A stretch of DNA of 64,000 nt from Bacteroidaceae bacterium (lineage in GTDB: Bacteria; Bacteroidota; Bacteroidia; Bacteroidales; Bacteroidaceae). Of the stretch, positions 51,577-59,432 are shown piece by piece (the stretch's first letter is position 1; each line of letters starts with the position of its first letter). Under the pieces are notes generated by a model, which saw only the letters and a program-made list of their open reading frames with translations, made no database searches and was not told the DNA's origin. Made by a program: the position numbers and the translations under genes. The stretch covers positions 1-64,000 of the forward strand of contig JAEEGS010000060.1 of assembly GCA_016280445.1 (NCBI GenBank). The letters are read 5' to 3'.

Positions 51577-52665
51577 ATGGATAAAAGGAACTATTGTGTG
51601 ATATTGGCCGGAGGGCTGGGTACACGACTTTGGCCAATGAGCCGTGAAAAGAAACCTAAGCAGTTCATTGACGTGTTGGGCACGGGGAAGACGTTGTTGC
51701 AGATGACTTACGAACGTTTTGCCAGTTGTGTGGATACTGACAACATCATCATCGTGACCAACGAAAATTATCGCCAATTGGTGATGGAGCAGATACCGGG
51801 CTTGAAGTATGAAAATGTCTTGATGGAGCCGATGCGCCGCAACACTGTGCCAGCTGTGACATGGGCTGCTCTGGAGGTGGAGAGGCGTTGCCCTGAGGGT
51901 CGTTTCATCGTGAGTCCTTCTGACCAAAATGTGGTGGACATCAATGCTTTCTGCGAAGATATGCTCAAGGGACTGGATTATGTGGGAGAAAGCAAAGTGC
52001 TGCTGACGCTGGGCGTGAAGCCCACACGGGCAGAGGAGTCGTTTGGCTACATCCAGATGGCAGAGGAACGTACTGACTATGGCGGCATTTACAAGGTGCA
52101 GAGTTTCACAGAGAAACCAGCCAACGAGTTTGCCCGCCTCTTCTACGAAAGCGGTGAATTTCTTTGGAACACGGGACTTTTCATGTGGCGTGCCGACACA
52201 TTTCTGGAGGCTGTGAAAGGAGCTAGCGAGGAGTTCTCCAGCATTGTGGAGAAAGTGGTGGAGACTTACAACGCAGGCGATTACATTGCCGACCTCTTGA
52301 TGGAACTCTTCACGAAGTGCCCGAACATGAGCCTTGAACAGAGTGTGCTGGAGAAAGCCGACAATGTCGATGTGATGCAATGTAATTTCGGATGGGCAGA
52401 CCTCGGCACCTGGGCAGCCGTGCATGAGGCATTGCCGCAGTCAGACATGGGTAATGTGGTCATCGACTCGAAATCGCTCCTCTACGATTGCAAAGATTGT
52501 ATCATCAAACTGCCCGATGGACATGTTGCTGTGGTGCAGGGATTGGAAGACTATGTGGTGGTGGAGGAAGCCAATGTGCTGGTCATCTGCAAGAAGGGCG
52601 ACCAGAAGAACATCCGCAAGTTTGTCAACGACGCACAACTGAATCTGGGAGAAGAGTTTGTATAA
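51577..52665 (+). CDS. manC: Mannose-1-phosphate guanylyltransferase
   Basis: A 362-residue cytoplasmic enzyme that makes GDP-mannose for surface polysaccharides. Signatures are the N-terminal VILAGGLGTRLWPMSREKKP, RRNTVPAVTWAAL, FTEKPANEFARLFYESGEF and NTGLFMWRADTFLEAVKG. The isomerase domain of bifunctional proteins is absent, as usual in this phylum. ATG 51577 is preferred; the in-frame TTG at 51547 has weak support. Followed by a perfect 33-bp inverted repeat. Confidence 0.96.
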   Translation: MDKRNYCVILAGGLGTRLWPMSREKKPKQFIDVLGTGKTLLQMTYERFASCVDTDNIIIVTNENYRQLVMEQIPGLKYENVLMEPMRRNTVPAVTWAALEVERRCPEGRFIVSPSDQNVVDINAFCEDMLKGLDYVGESKVLLTLGVKPTRAEESFGYIQMAEERTDYGGIYKVQSFTEKPANEFARLFYESGEFLWNTGLFMWRADTFLEAVKGASEEFSSIVEKVVETYNAGDYIADLLMELFTKCPNMSLEQSVLEKADNVDVMQCNFGWADLGTWAAVHEALPQSDMGNVVIDSKSLLYDCKDCIIKLPDGHVAVVQGLEDYVVVEEANVLVICKKGDQKNIRKFVNDAQLNLGEEFV

Positions 52666-52670
52666 GAAAG

Positions 52671-52772
52671 ATTGAAGAATTGAAAAATTGAAGGATTGAA
52701 GTTTTTGGCTGACGCGATGTGAAAACACGCTGAACGGCCAACTTCAATCCTTCAATTTTTCAATTCTTCAAT
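52671..52772. terminator. Perfect 33-bp inverted repeat between convergent genes
   Basis: 52671-52703 is exactly complementary to 52740-52772. The arms are octamer words (ATTGAAGA, ATTGAAAA, ATTGAAGG). The apex has GGCTGACGCGA and GAACGGCC, related to the hairpins at 16385 and 36690. Confidence 0.9.
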
Positions 52773-52774
52773 TT

Positions 52775-53929
52775 TTATAATAGTTTCAGAATGTTCTCTT
52801 CCAATGTGCCTTCCATGAAGTCGCTGCGGACAACAATCTCGTTGGCTCGGTTCACGAGGAAGAACGTGGGCAGGTTGGTCACGTTGTAGATTTTTGTGGC
52901 TGAGCCATCTGTCTCATGTACACACACCCAAGGGAGATTTTCGCATGAGAACTTCCAGAAGTGGATGTCCTCGTCCAGCGAAATCTGGTAAATCTCGAAG
53001 CCCTGTGCATGATATTTCTCGTAGAGGGTGCGCAGTTGCCGCATGCGCTCTTTTGATTCTTCTGCGCTGTAGACGGTGAAGTCGATGAGTGCCACTTTTC
53101 CCTTCAGTTCTGTGACACTATGCAACTGGCTGTTGACATCGGGCAACGTGATGTCGATGATGCCCGTCTCCGACACTTTTTCCTCATCCACTTCCATCAC
53201 CCGCTGTTGTGGTGGAGCCGTGTTGTCCATTCCCTTGATAGCCATGTTGCACAGTTGCTTTGTACGTGGCGCATCAGGATAGAAACCGTCCCATGCTGTT
53301 GCCACAGCGGCATAGCACTTCACGTCGTTGCGGTCGGTCAGAGGATTGAACAACAGGAATGTGCCCTGCAGGTCAGTCAGGCTTTGGCACACGGCATAGT
53401 AAGCCGCAGCCGATTTCGGCTCTGTGAAGATGTACTCCTGCTTTATCCGTTCTTTGTAGGCATTGAGGATGCTTTGGATGCTATCCACCTGGTCGCCGGG
53501 GTACATGTCCTCGTTCCGCTCAATCGCCACCATCTGAGCCTGCACCTGTTGCTGCATCAGACTTATCTCTCTGATTTTCTGGCTGCTTTCGTTTCCAGCG
53601 ATGGTGTACTCCTTTTCCATCGTCGGCAGTATGGCCTTGATGGTGATGGTTTCTGTGCTGTCCACCGCGAAGTTCACCAAGTGTTGCCCCACTTGCAGGG
53701 CATAAAACTCAGGCGCATCAGTTGGAGCCGCTGCCTTGAACGAGAAAGCCCCGTCCTCCTTCAGTTTCACGGAGTCCAGTTTCTGCACCCCATCCAGCGA
53801 ACTCTGGATGAAATACAGCATCGAGTCCTTCGCCCCTTCAATCGTTCCCACCACATGGAATTGGGGCTCCTTGTCGCAGGCCGCCAGCATCATGGCTCCT
53901 GCCGCTATTGTCATGAGTGTCTTCTTCAT
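52775..53929 (-). CDS. DUF4369-thioredoxin-like lipoprotein lacking the CxxC motif
   Basis: A 384-residue lipoprotein (lipobox LAAC, cysteine 18). The DUF4369 domain (about 25-115) has GTIEGAKDSMLYFIQ and GAFSFKAAAPT; a helical middle and a C-terminal thioredoxin fold (about 255-384) with KGKVALIDFTVYSAEESKERM and YNVTNLPTFFLVNR follow. The place of the redox CxxC is occupied by SAEES, while the cis-proline (LPTFFL) is kept. It is predicted to be redox-inactive in the classical sense, unlike the relative at 3604-4665. The ATG at 53929 follows a -7 box at 53947-53954. Confidence 0.87.
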   Translation of the reverse strand: MKKTLMTIAAGAMMLAACDKEPQFHVVGTIEGAKDSMLYFIQSSLDGVQKLDSVKLKEDGAFSFKAAAPTDAPEFYALQVGQHLVNFAVDSTETITIKAILPTMEKEYTIAGNESSQKIREISLMQQQVQAQMVAIERNEDMYPGDQVDSIQSILNAYKERIKQEYIFTEPKSAAAYYAVCQSLTDLQGTFLLFNPLTDRNDVKCYAAVATAWDGFYPDAPRTKQLCNMAIKGMDNTAPPQQRVMEVDEEKVSETGIIDITLPDVNSQLHSVTELKGKVALIDFTVYSAEESKERMRQLRTLYEKYHAQGFEIYQISLDEDIHFWKFSCENLPWVCVHETDGSATKIYNVTNLPTFFLVNRANEIVVRSDFMEGTLEENILKLL

Positions 53930-53946
53930 TGTTTCCAAATCTTTTG

Positions 53947-53954
53947 CAAAAGTA
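53947..53954 (-). promoter_or_regulatory. -7 box of the CxxC-less thioredoxin-like gene
   Basis: TACTTTTG followed by CA on the minus strand, 17 bases before the ATG. Confidence 0.65.
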
Positions 53955-54060
53955 CGGCAAAAGAAGGACATGACAAAAAGTTTCTTTGCAGAAATGTCAT
54001 GCGGCTCAAAGAATGTTGAAAAAGTTCCTCTTTCAAAAGCCTATTCCTCTTCAGAAAGAC

Positions 54061-54255
54061 TTGCAAATCTGCATTTTTTTTCGTATCTTTGCACTTGGAA
54101 ATGTGTTTTTACTTTTTTCTCCTGATGGCATTCACGTTTCTGCCATCTTCATCAATTCCTTCTACTAATCCATCAATTCCTTCTACTAATTGATCAATTC
54201 CTTCTACTAATTGATCAATTCCTTCTACCAATTCATCAATTCTAAGAAGGAATCT
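54061..54255 (+). other. Orphan promoter followed by 21-bp tandem repeats, possible non-coding RNA
   Basis: TTG (54061-54063), a 20-base gap and TATCTTTG (54084-54091) make a good promoter, but no believable gene follows. From 54151 four 21-bp units begin ATCAATTCCTTCTACTAAT and a fifth (54235) diverges into CTAAGAAGGAATCT, which can pair with the ATTCCTTCT of any unit. The rest of this 632-base gap (54256-54430) holds an imperfect GGCACAGAG duplicate and nothing else I can place. Confidence 0.5.
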
Positions 54256-54439
54256 TATTGTGGCAACGTCGTTGCGGTAATGGAGGCAACGGCACAGAGC
54301 CACTGGAGGTTGTGGCACAGAGGTGATTGAGGTTGTTGAAGTAGGGTGGGAGCGGTGTTGGAAGATGCGTGAAAAAGGACGACGGTAGATGTAGCAAAGC
54401 GGAAGAAAAAAAGATTTTTTGATTTTTTGTGGGTTTTCT

Positions 54440-54470
54440 TTTGTGGAGAAGTGGGAATTGTCTATATTTG
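54440..54470 (+). promoter_or_regulatory. Promoter of the coiled-coil lipoprotein gene
   Basis: TTTG (54440-54443), a 19-base gap and TATATTTG (54463-54470), with a leader of about 85 bases. Confidence 0.7.
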
Positions 54471-54561
54471 CAATGTGTTCCGAGGAGGATGTGGCAATGT
54501 GTCCGAATTGGTGCGGCAATGAAATGGTAAATATCATCATAAAAACTAAATTTGATTAAAT

Positions 54562-55407
54562 ATGAAAACAGTAAAGATTCTTATTGCAGGATTCGTGCTC
54601 ACCACTTTGGTGGCATGTGACAAATTGGCGAAAATCGCAGGTATGGCTCAGCCGGAGGAGAACACAGAAATTGAGGCAGAGCCTGCGGAAGATCAGTTGC
54701 AACAGCAGGAGGTGGAGCAGATGGCTGAACTCATCAACGAGGTTGCGCTCTGTCTTGACTCTATCCAGGAGCAGGAACAGATGGTGACCATGATGGGCGA
54801 GTCCACTCCTAAGGCCGAGATTCTCTCGAAGTTGCGTGCGTTCAGGGAGACGCTTGAACGGAAGAAGGCTGAGATTGCCCGGTTGACGGAAGAGACGCAG
54901 TCGGACAAGAAGACCATTACCAGTTTGAAGAAAACAATTGCCTATCTGAACCAGCAGCTGGAAGAGAAGAGTGCCAGAATTGCCAAGTTGGAAGAGGCGG
55001 TGAAGAAGAGAGATGTCAAGATTGCGGAACTTAACAATGAGGTGGATGACCTGACGTTTGAGACCGGAAAGCTGAGGGCTCAAAACCAGGAGCAGGAAAG
55101 GCGTCTGAACGAGGGTTACTACATCGTGGGAAAGAAAAAGGAACTGAAGGAGCTCGGCTTGTTGTCTGGCGGTTTGTTCAGCAAGAAGCGCGCCAACTAT
55201 TCCAATATCAATAACAGCACGTTCACCAAGGTGGATATACGCAACTTCAACACATTGGTGATTGCTTCGAAATCGCCTAAGCTGGTGACTGAGAAGCCTG
55301 CCTCGAGCTACACGCTGACCAAGAATGGTGATGGCACTTCTACGTTGACAATCACGAACGCCAAGGAGTTCTGGGAGGCCTCTCCATATCTGATTATCAT
55401 GGAGTAA
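54562..55407 (+). CDS. Coiled-coil lipoprotein, possibly Cbp1-like adhesin family
   Basis: A 281-residue lipoprotein (lipobox LVAC, cysteine 19). A Glu/Gln-rich segment leads into a coiled coil (about 60-190), then a compact C-terminal domain: YYIVGKKKELKELGLLSGG, FTKVDIRNFNTLVI and a closing EFWEASPYLIIME. This layout is shared with Bacteroides proteins annotated as Cbp1-type collagen-binding adhesins; I recall the pattern but cannot align it, so the adhesin role is tentative. Its own promoter lies at 54440-54470; pnp has another. Confidence 0.72.
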   Translation: MKTVKILIAGFVLTTLVACDKLAKIAGMAQPEENTEIEAEPAEDQLQQQEVEQMAELINEVALCLDSIQEQEQMVTMMGESTPKAEILSKLRAFRETLERKKAEIARLTEETQSDKKTITSLKKTIAYLNQQLEEKSARIAKLEEAVKKRDVKIAELNNEVDDLTFETGKLRAQNQEQERRLNEGYYIVGKKKELKELGLLSGGLFSKKRANYSNINNSTFTKVDIRNFNTLVIASKSPKLVTEKPASSYTLTKNGDGTSTLTITNAKEFWEASPYLIIME

Positions 55408-55528
55408 GGGGCAATAGATAATTGGCAATTGACAATGATAATTGACAATTAGGGCTCAGAATCTGCTAAAAAACATAAGAAAACGAAGATTTTCGGGCAA
55501 AGATAGCTGCCAAGTGCGGGAAAAAGGC

Positions 55529-55536
55529 TACCTTTG
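55529..55536 (+). promoter_or_regulatory. -7 box of pnp
   Basis: TACCTTTG followed by TC, 62 bases before ATG 55599. A minus-strand look-alike (55498-55505) has no gene to serve. Confidence 0.65.
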
Positions 55537-55598
55537 TCCGATTTTTCGTGCCTATGGCTGGCACGACACAGATGTTTTATATATTTTCAACAAACAAG

Positions 55599-57914
55599 AT
55601 GAACGTAATTACAAAGAAGGTTTCGTTGCCTGATGGAAGAGAAATCAGCATCGAAACAGGAAAGCTCGCAAAACAAGCGGATGGTTCCGTGATGCTCCGT
55701 ATGGGAGACACGATGCTCCTCGCCACTGTTTGCGCAGCGAAAGATGCAGTACCGGGAACAGATTTTATGCCACTCCAGGTAGAGTATCGCGAGAAGTATG
55801 CGGCTAACGGCCGTTTTCCTGGAGGTTTCACCAAGCGTGAAGGCAAGGCAAGTGACGAGGAAATCCTCACCTGCCGTCTGGTTGACCGCGCCCTCCGCCC
55901 TCTGTTCCCATCCAACTATCACGCAGAGGTTTATGTGAATGTCATCGTCTTCTCAGCCGATGGCAAAGATATGCCGGATGCACTGGCAGGTTTCGCTGCT
56001 TCGTCAGCACTTGCTGTGTCGGACATTCCTTTCGAAGGTCCTATCTCTGAAGTGCGTGTTGCACGCATCAACGGCGAGTTCGTGATTAACCCCACCTTCG
56101 AGCAATTGAAGGAGGCAGACATGGACCTGATGGTGGGTGCCACCGAAGAGAACATCATGATGGTGGAAGGTGAGATGAAGGAAGTGCAGGAGAAGGATTT
56201 GCTCGAGGCTCTCAAGGCTGCTCACGATGCCATCAAGCCACAGTGCCGTTTGCAGAAGGAACTGATGAAGGAACTGGGCAAGGACGTGAAGCGTGAATAT
56301 TGCCACGAGGTGAACGATGACGACCTGAAGGCTGATTTGGCCGCTAAGTGCTATCAGCCCGCTTACGATGTGACGAAGCAGGGACTTGAGAAGCATGCAC
56401 GTGCTGAGGCTTTCGAGAAGATTCGCGAGGACTACAAGGAGGCATACGCTGCTGCCCACACCGATTTGAGCGAAGAGGAACTGGAAGAGAAATACACGCT
56501 GATTGACCGCTACTACCACGATGTGGAGCGTGATGCCATGCGTCGTTGCATCCTTGACGAGGGTGTACGTCTCGATGGTCGTAAGACGACCGACATCCGT
56601 CCTATCTGGTGCGAGGTTTCTCCGCTGCCTGGACCTCACGGTTCTTCTATCTTCACTCGTGGCGAGACACAGGCTCTTGCTTCCGTCACCCTCGGTACCA
56701 AGCTTGACGAGAAACTCGTGGATGGTGCCCTGGAGCGCTACTACATGAAGTTCCTCCTCCACTACAACTTCCCTCCATTCTCTACAGGTGAGGCAAAGGC
56801 ACAGCGTGGTGTGGGTCGTCGTGAGATTGGTCACGGTCACCTCGCATGGCGCGGCATCAAGGGTCAGCTCCCAGATGATTATCCTTACACCATCCGTGTG
56901 GTTTCTGATGTGCTTGAGTCTAACGGCTCTTCATCAATGGCTACCACTTGTGCCGGTACACTCGCTCTGATGGATGCAGGTGTGCCAATCAAGAACCCTG
57001 TAGCTGGTATCGCTATGGGTCTGATCAAGAATTCAGGTGAGGACAAGTACGCTATCCTTTCTGATATTCTTGGCGACGAAGACCACCTTGGTGATATGGA
57101 CTTCAAGACCACCGGTACGAAGAACGGTCTTACTGCCACGCAGATGGACATCAAGTGCGACGGTCTTTCCTACGAGATTCTCGAGCGAGCACTCATGCAG
57201 GCAAAGGCTGGTCGTGAGCACATCATGGGCGAGATGATGAAGACCATCTCCGAGCCTCGTCCAGAACTCAAGCCACACGTACCACGTATTGAGCAAATCA
57301 TCATTCCTAAGGAGTTCATTGGTGCAGTCATTGGCCCTGGTGGCAAGGTTATCCAGCAGATGCAGGAGGACACGAAGACTGTCATCACCATCGACGAAGA
57401 GGATGGTGTGGGCAAGGTGCAGATTTCTGCTCCCGACCGCGACGCCATCGAGGCTGCCATTGCCAAAATCAAGGCTATCGTGGCTCTTCCCGAAGTGGGC
57501 GAAGTCTATCATGGCACCGTCCGTTCAGTCATGCCTTATGGCTGCTTCGTAGAGTTCCTGCCAGGCAAGGACGGTCTGCTCCACATCTCCGAAATTGACT
57601 GGAAGCGTCTCGACACAGTCGAGGAGGCTGGCATCAAGGAAGGTGATGAGATTGATGTGAAACTGATTGAGATTGACGAGAAGACGGGTAAGTACAAACT
57701 CTCCCGCCGTGTGCTCATCGAGAAGCCTGCTGACTATGTGGAGCGTCCACAGCGTGAACGTCGTCCTCGTCCAGAGCGTGGCGAACGTCGTCCTCGCCCA
57801 GAACGTGGTGAGCGTCACCCACGTCAGGAACGTCAGCCACGTGAGTCACAGAACGATGCTCCCGCACAGGAGGGAGCCGATTTCCGTTCTGCACTCGATG
57901 ATCTTTTGAAGTAA
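55599..57914 (+). CDS. pnp: Polynucleotide phosphorylase
   Basis: A 771-residue 3'-5' exoribonuclease that degrades RNA with inorganic phosphate. Two RNase PH-like domains (the first about 10-145, the second about 330-560, with [16 protein letters not shown] and a helical domain between them), the KH domain ([17 protein letters not shown]) and the S1 domain ([20 protein letters not shown]) are all present. Beyond the S1 domain a basic, Arg/Pro/Glu-rich repeat (about 715-755, RPRPERGER repeated) is attached, of the kind that interacts with RNA. The ATG at 55599 is the family start. It ends at a 20-bp terminator. Confidence 0.97.
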   Translation: MNVITKKVSLPDGREISIETGKLAKQADGSVMLRMGDTMLLATVCAAKDAVPGTDFMPLQVEYREKYAANGRFPGGFTKREGKASDEEILTCRLVDRALRPLFPSNYHAEVYVNVIVFSADGKDMPDALAGFAASSALAVSDIPFEGPISEVRVARINGEFVINPTFEQLKEADMDLMVGATEENIMMVEGEMKEVQEKDLLEALKAAHDAIKPQCRLQKELMKELGKDVKREYCHEVNDDDLKADLAAKCYQPAYDVTKQGLEKHARAEAFEKIREDYKEAYAAAHTDLSEEELEEKYTLIDRYYHDVERDAMRRCILDEGVRLDGRKTTDIRPIWCEVSPLPGPHGSSIFTRGETQALASVTLGTKLDEKLVDGALERYYMKFLLHYNFPPFSTGEAKAQRGVGRREIGHGHLAWRGIKGQLPDDYPYTIRVVSDVLESNGSSSMATTCAGTLALMDAGVPIKNPVAGIAMGLIKNSGEDKYAILSDILGDEDHLGDMDFKTTGTKNGLTATQMDIKCDGLSYEILERALMQAKAGREHIMGEMMKTISEPRPELKPHVPRIEQIIIPKEFIGAVIGPGGKVIQQMQEDTKTVITIDEEDGVGKVQISAPDRDAIEAAIAKIKAIVALPEVGEVYHGTVRSVMPYGCFVEFLPGKDGLLHISEIDWKRLDTVEEAGIKEGDEIDVKLIEIDEKTGKYKLSRRVLIEKPADYVERPQRERRPRPERGERRPRPERGERHPRQERQPRESQNDAPAQEGADFRSALDDLLK

Positions 57915-57928
57915 ACAACTGCTGATAT

Positions 57929-57975
57929 AAAAAGGAGGCGGCGTGTCATAATCTTTGACACGCCGCCTCCTTTTT
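57929..57975. terminator. Strong bidirectional terminator
   Basis: A perfect 20-bp stem (AAAAAGGAGGCGGCGTGTCA and its complement) with a 7-base loop between convergent genes. Confidence 0.93.
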
Positions 57976-57994
57976 ATGATGAAAGAAAAGCTGC

Positions 57995-59413
57995 TTAATA
58001 ACCCAAAGTAAACTCGATGGGTGAAGTGGCGTCGCTGACGAGGATACGTTTTCCACCCCGATGAACAAACACATAGCCATCCATACTTGCATTGTTGGGA
58101 TCGGTCATGTGGTAGATGCTGTGTCCGCAGGAAGCCATGCGGAAGGTGAATGTCTGGCCAGCTCCCATGTCGTTCACAATCATCACTCCGATGCTGTTGT
58201 CATTTTTGAATCGAACGAAATTGAAACGTACTGTGGTGTTGCCGCTTTCGTTGATATAGATAGGTCCCTCTTTGGGGCGCTCGTCGTAGGTGACATAGGG
58301 GAAGCCATTCTGGTCAGCCACTTCGCTCATGGAGAGCTTTCTGCTGCCATTTCCTGCTTGGGAGCCTTCTTCGCCATCAAAGCTGTCACCGTCTGGATTG
58401 TTGCCATCAAAGTTGTCGCCGCCAAAGTTATAGCCACCAGGGTTGTCACCATTATTTCCCTCATCATTGTCATTGTCGTCATTGCTGCCGCTGCCTGTCA
58501 TTGACTTGATCATTTCGTCCCAATCCAGGCCGTTGCTCGACATGTAGGAGTAGCCCCACCAGCCAAGACCTCCGAGAATGAGGAGGAGAATCACTACTGC
58601 GGCGCAACCGCAGCCGATGCAGCCTTTGCTGCCCATGCCTTTCTTGGGAGCCTGAGTGGGAGGATTCACGTTTGGAGGTGTTGGTGTTGGGGGTGCAGGT
58701 GCTGTTGGGGATACGGGTGTTGTTGGAGGCATAGGTGCAGTTGGGGGGACAGCTGCCGCTTGCATTGTTGGTGGTTGGGGAGGGGGTGGTGTGCTGGCTG
58801 TTGGAGGTGCCTCAACAGGTGTAGTTGGGGGTGTCTCAACCGTCATAGTTGGGGGCGCTTCAACAGGTGTGGTTGGGGGCGTCTCTATTGGTACGGTTGG
58901 GGGTGCAGTTTTCACGGGTGTGTTCTCGGTTGTTAGTTGTATGAGAGTTGCTCCGCAATTGCCGCAGAATTGTGCTCCTTCGGGATTCTTGAATCCGCAT
59001 TGTCCGCAAAATGCCATAGTCTTATTGTTTTTTAATGAGTTAATATTCTCTTCTGCTTGTTGTTCACTCATGATGTGTTGCAACTGCTGCAAAAGTTGGT
59101 CGCGTTCTTCCCCTCGCTCCATAGGTAGGAACATCCACTTCACCATGTACTCCAGTCCTGGCGCCAATCCAATGGCACCCTCTTGGCTCACCATGAAGAA
59201 AGCCTGTCCCTCCAACGGGTGCTGTTCGTCGTAGTCCTTGGCAAAGTGGAAGAGGTCATCGGCCGTGAAGGCTTGACCTGTTGATGCCAGTCGCCACACA
59301 AGGCAACGTTCCATCGCCATGGCCAGCGCCTGCATCAGGTAGTGGTAATGCCCTGTCCAGAAGGCTTCTTCCGTATATTGCTGTGGTGTCTTTTCGTTGG
59401 TTTCTTCCATCAT
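57995..59413 (-). CDS. Zinc-ribbon membrane protein with N-terminal shared domain (NZ)
   Basis: A 472-residue protein and last gene of the cluster. Residues 1-125 are a domain also present in the gene at 59433 (HYHYLMQALAMAMERCLVWR, GQAFFMVSQEGAIGLAPGLEY, PMERGEERDQLLQQL). Next come a zinc ribbon (about 132-158: CGQCGFKNPEGAQFCGNCG), a Pro/Thr-rich repeat region (about 165-260, PPTTPVEAPPT), one membrane helix (about 270-292), an Asp/Asn/Gly-rich linker and a beta-rich C-terminal domain. The ribbon begins at a methionine whose upstream DNA resembles that before the partial copy at 62642, so the shared domain has apparently been fused to a formerly independent gene. Function unknown; cytoplasmic N-terminus and exported C-terminus are likely. 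Confidence 0.75.
   Translation of the reverse strand: MMEETNEKTPQQYTEEAFWTGHYHYLMQALAMAMERCLVWRLASTGQAFTADDLFHFAKDYDEQHPLEGQAFFMVSQEGAIGLAPGLEYMVKWMFLPMERGEERDQLLQQLQHIMSEQQAEENINSLKNNKTMAFCGQCGFKNPEGAQFCGNCGATLIQLTTENTPVKTAPPTVPIETPPTTPVEAPPTMTVETPPTTPVEAPPTASTPPPPQPPTMQAAAVPPTAPMPPTTPVSPTAPAPPTPTPPNVNPPTQAPKKGMGSKGCIGCGCAAVVILLLILGGLGWWGYSYMSSNGLDWDEMIKSMTGSGSNDDNDNDEGNNGDNPGGYNFGGDNFDGNNPDGDSFDGEEGSQAGNGSRKLSMSEVADQNGFPYVTYDERPKEGPIYINESGNTTVRFNFVRFKNDNSIGVMIVNDMGAGQTFTFRMASCGHSIYHMTDPNNASMDGYVFVHRGGKRILVSDATSPIEFTLGY
58839..59048. repeat. Recent duplication, copy 1 (zinc-ribbon segment)
   Basis: Nearly identical to 62464-62677, from the Pro-rich repeats through the zinc ribbon and its leader (AGTTAATAT). 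Differences are few, and the copies diverge abruptly at both ends. Confidence 0.9.
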
Positions 59414-59432
59414 TCTTCTTGCTTTCGGTGGG

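Noticed and set aside
54109..54540. Minus-strand frame with ELVEGID heptads as a coiled-coil gene
   Set aside because: Its N-terminal part looks like random antisense sequence, it lacks a start signal or -7 box at the right place, and it lies across the plus-strand promoter at 54440-54470.
54473..54559. 28-codon plus-strand frame before the coiled-coil lipoprotein
   Set aside because: It starts within a few bases of the -7 box, upstream of the likely transcript start.
55498..55505. Minus-strand TATCTTTG before pnp as a promoter
   Set aside because: No gene lies downstream on that strand, only the end of the coiled-coil lipoprotein gene.
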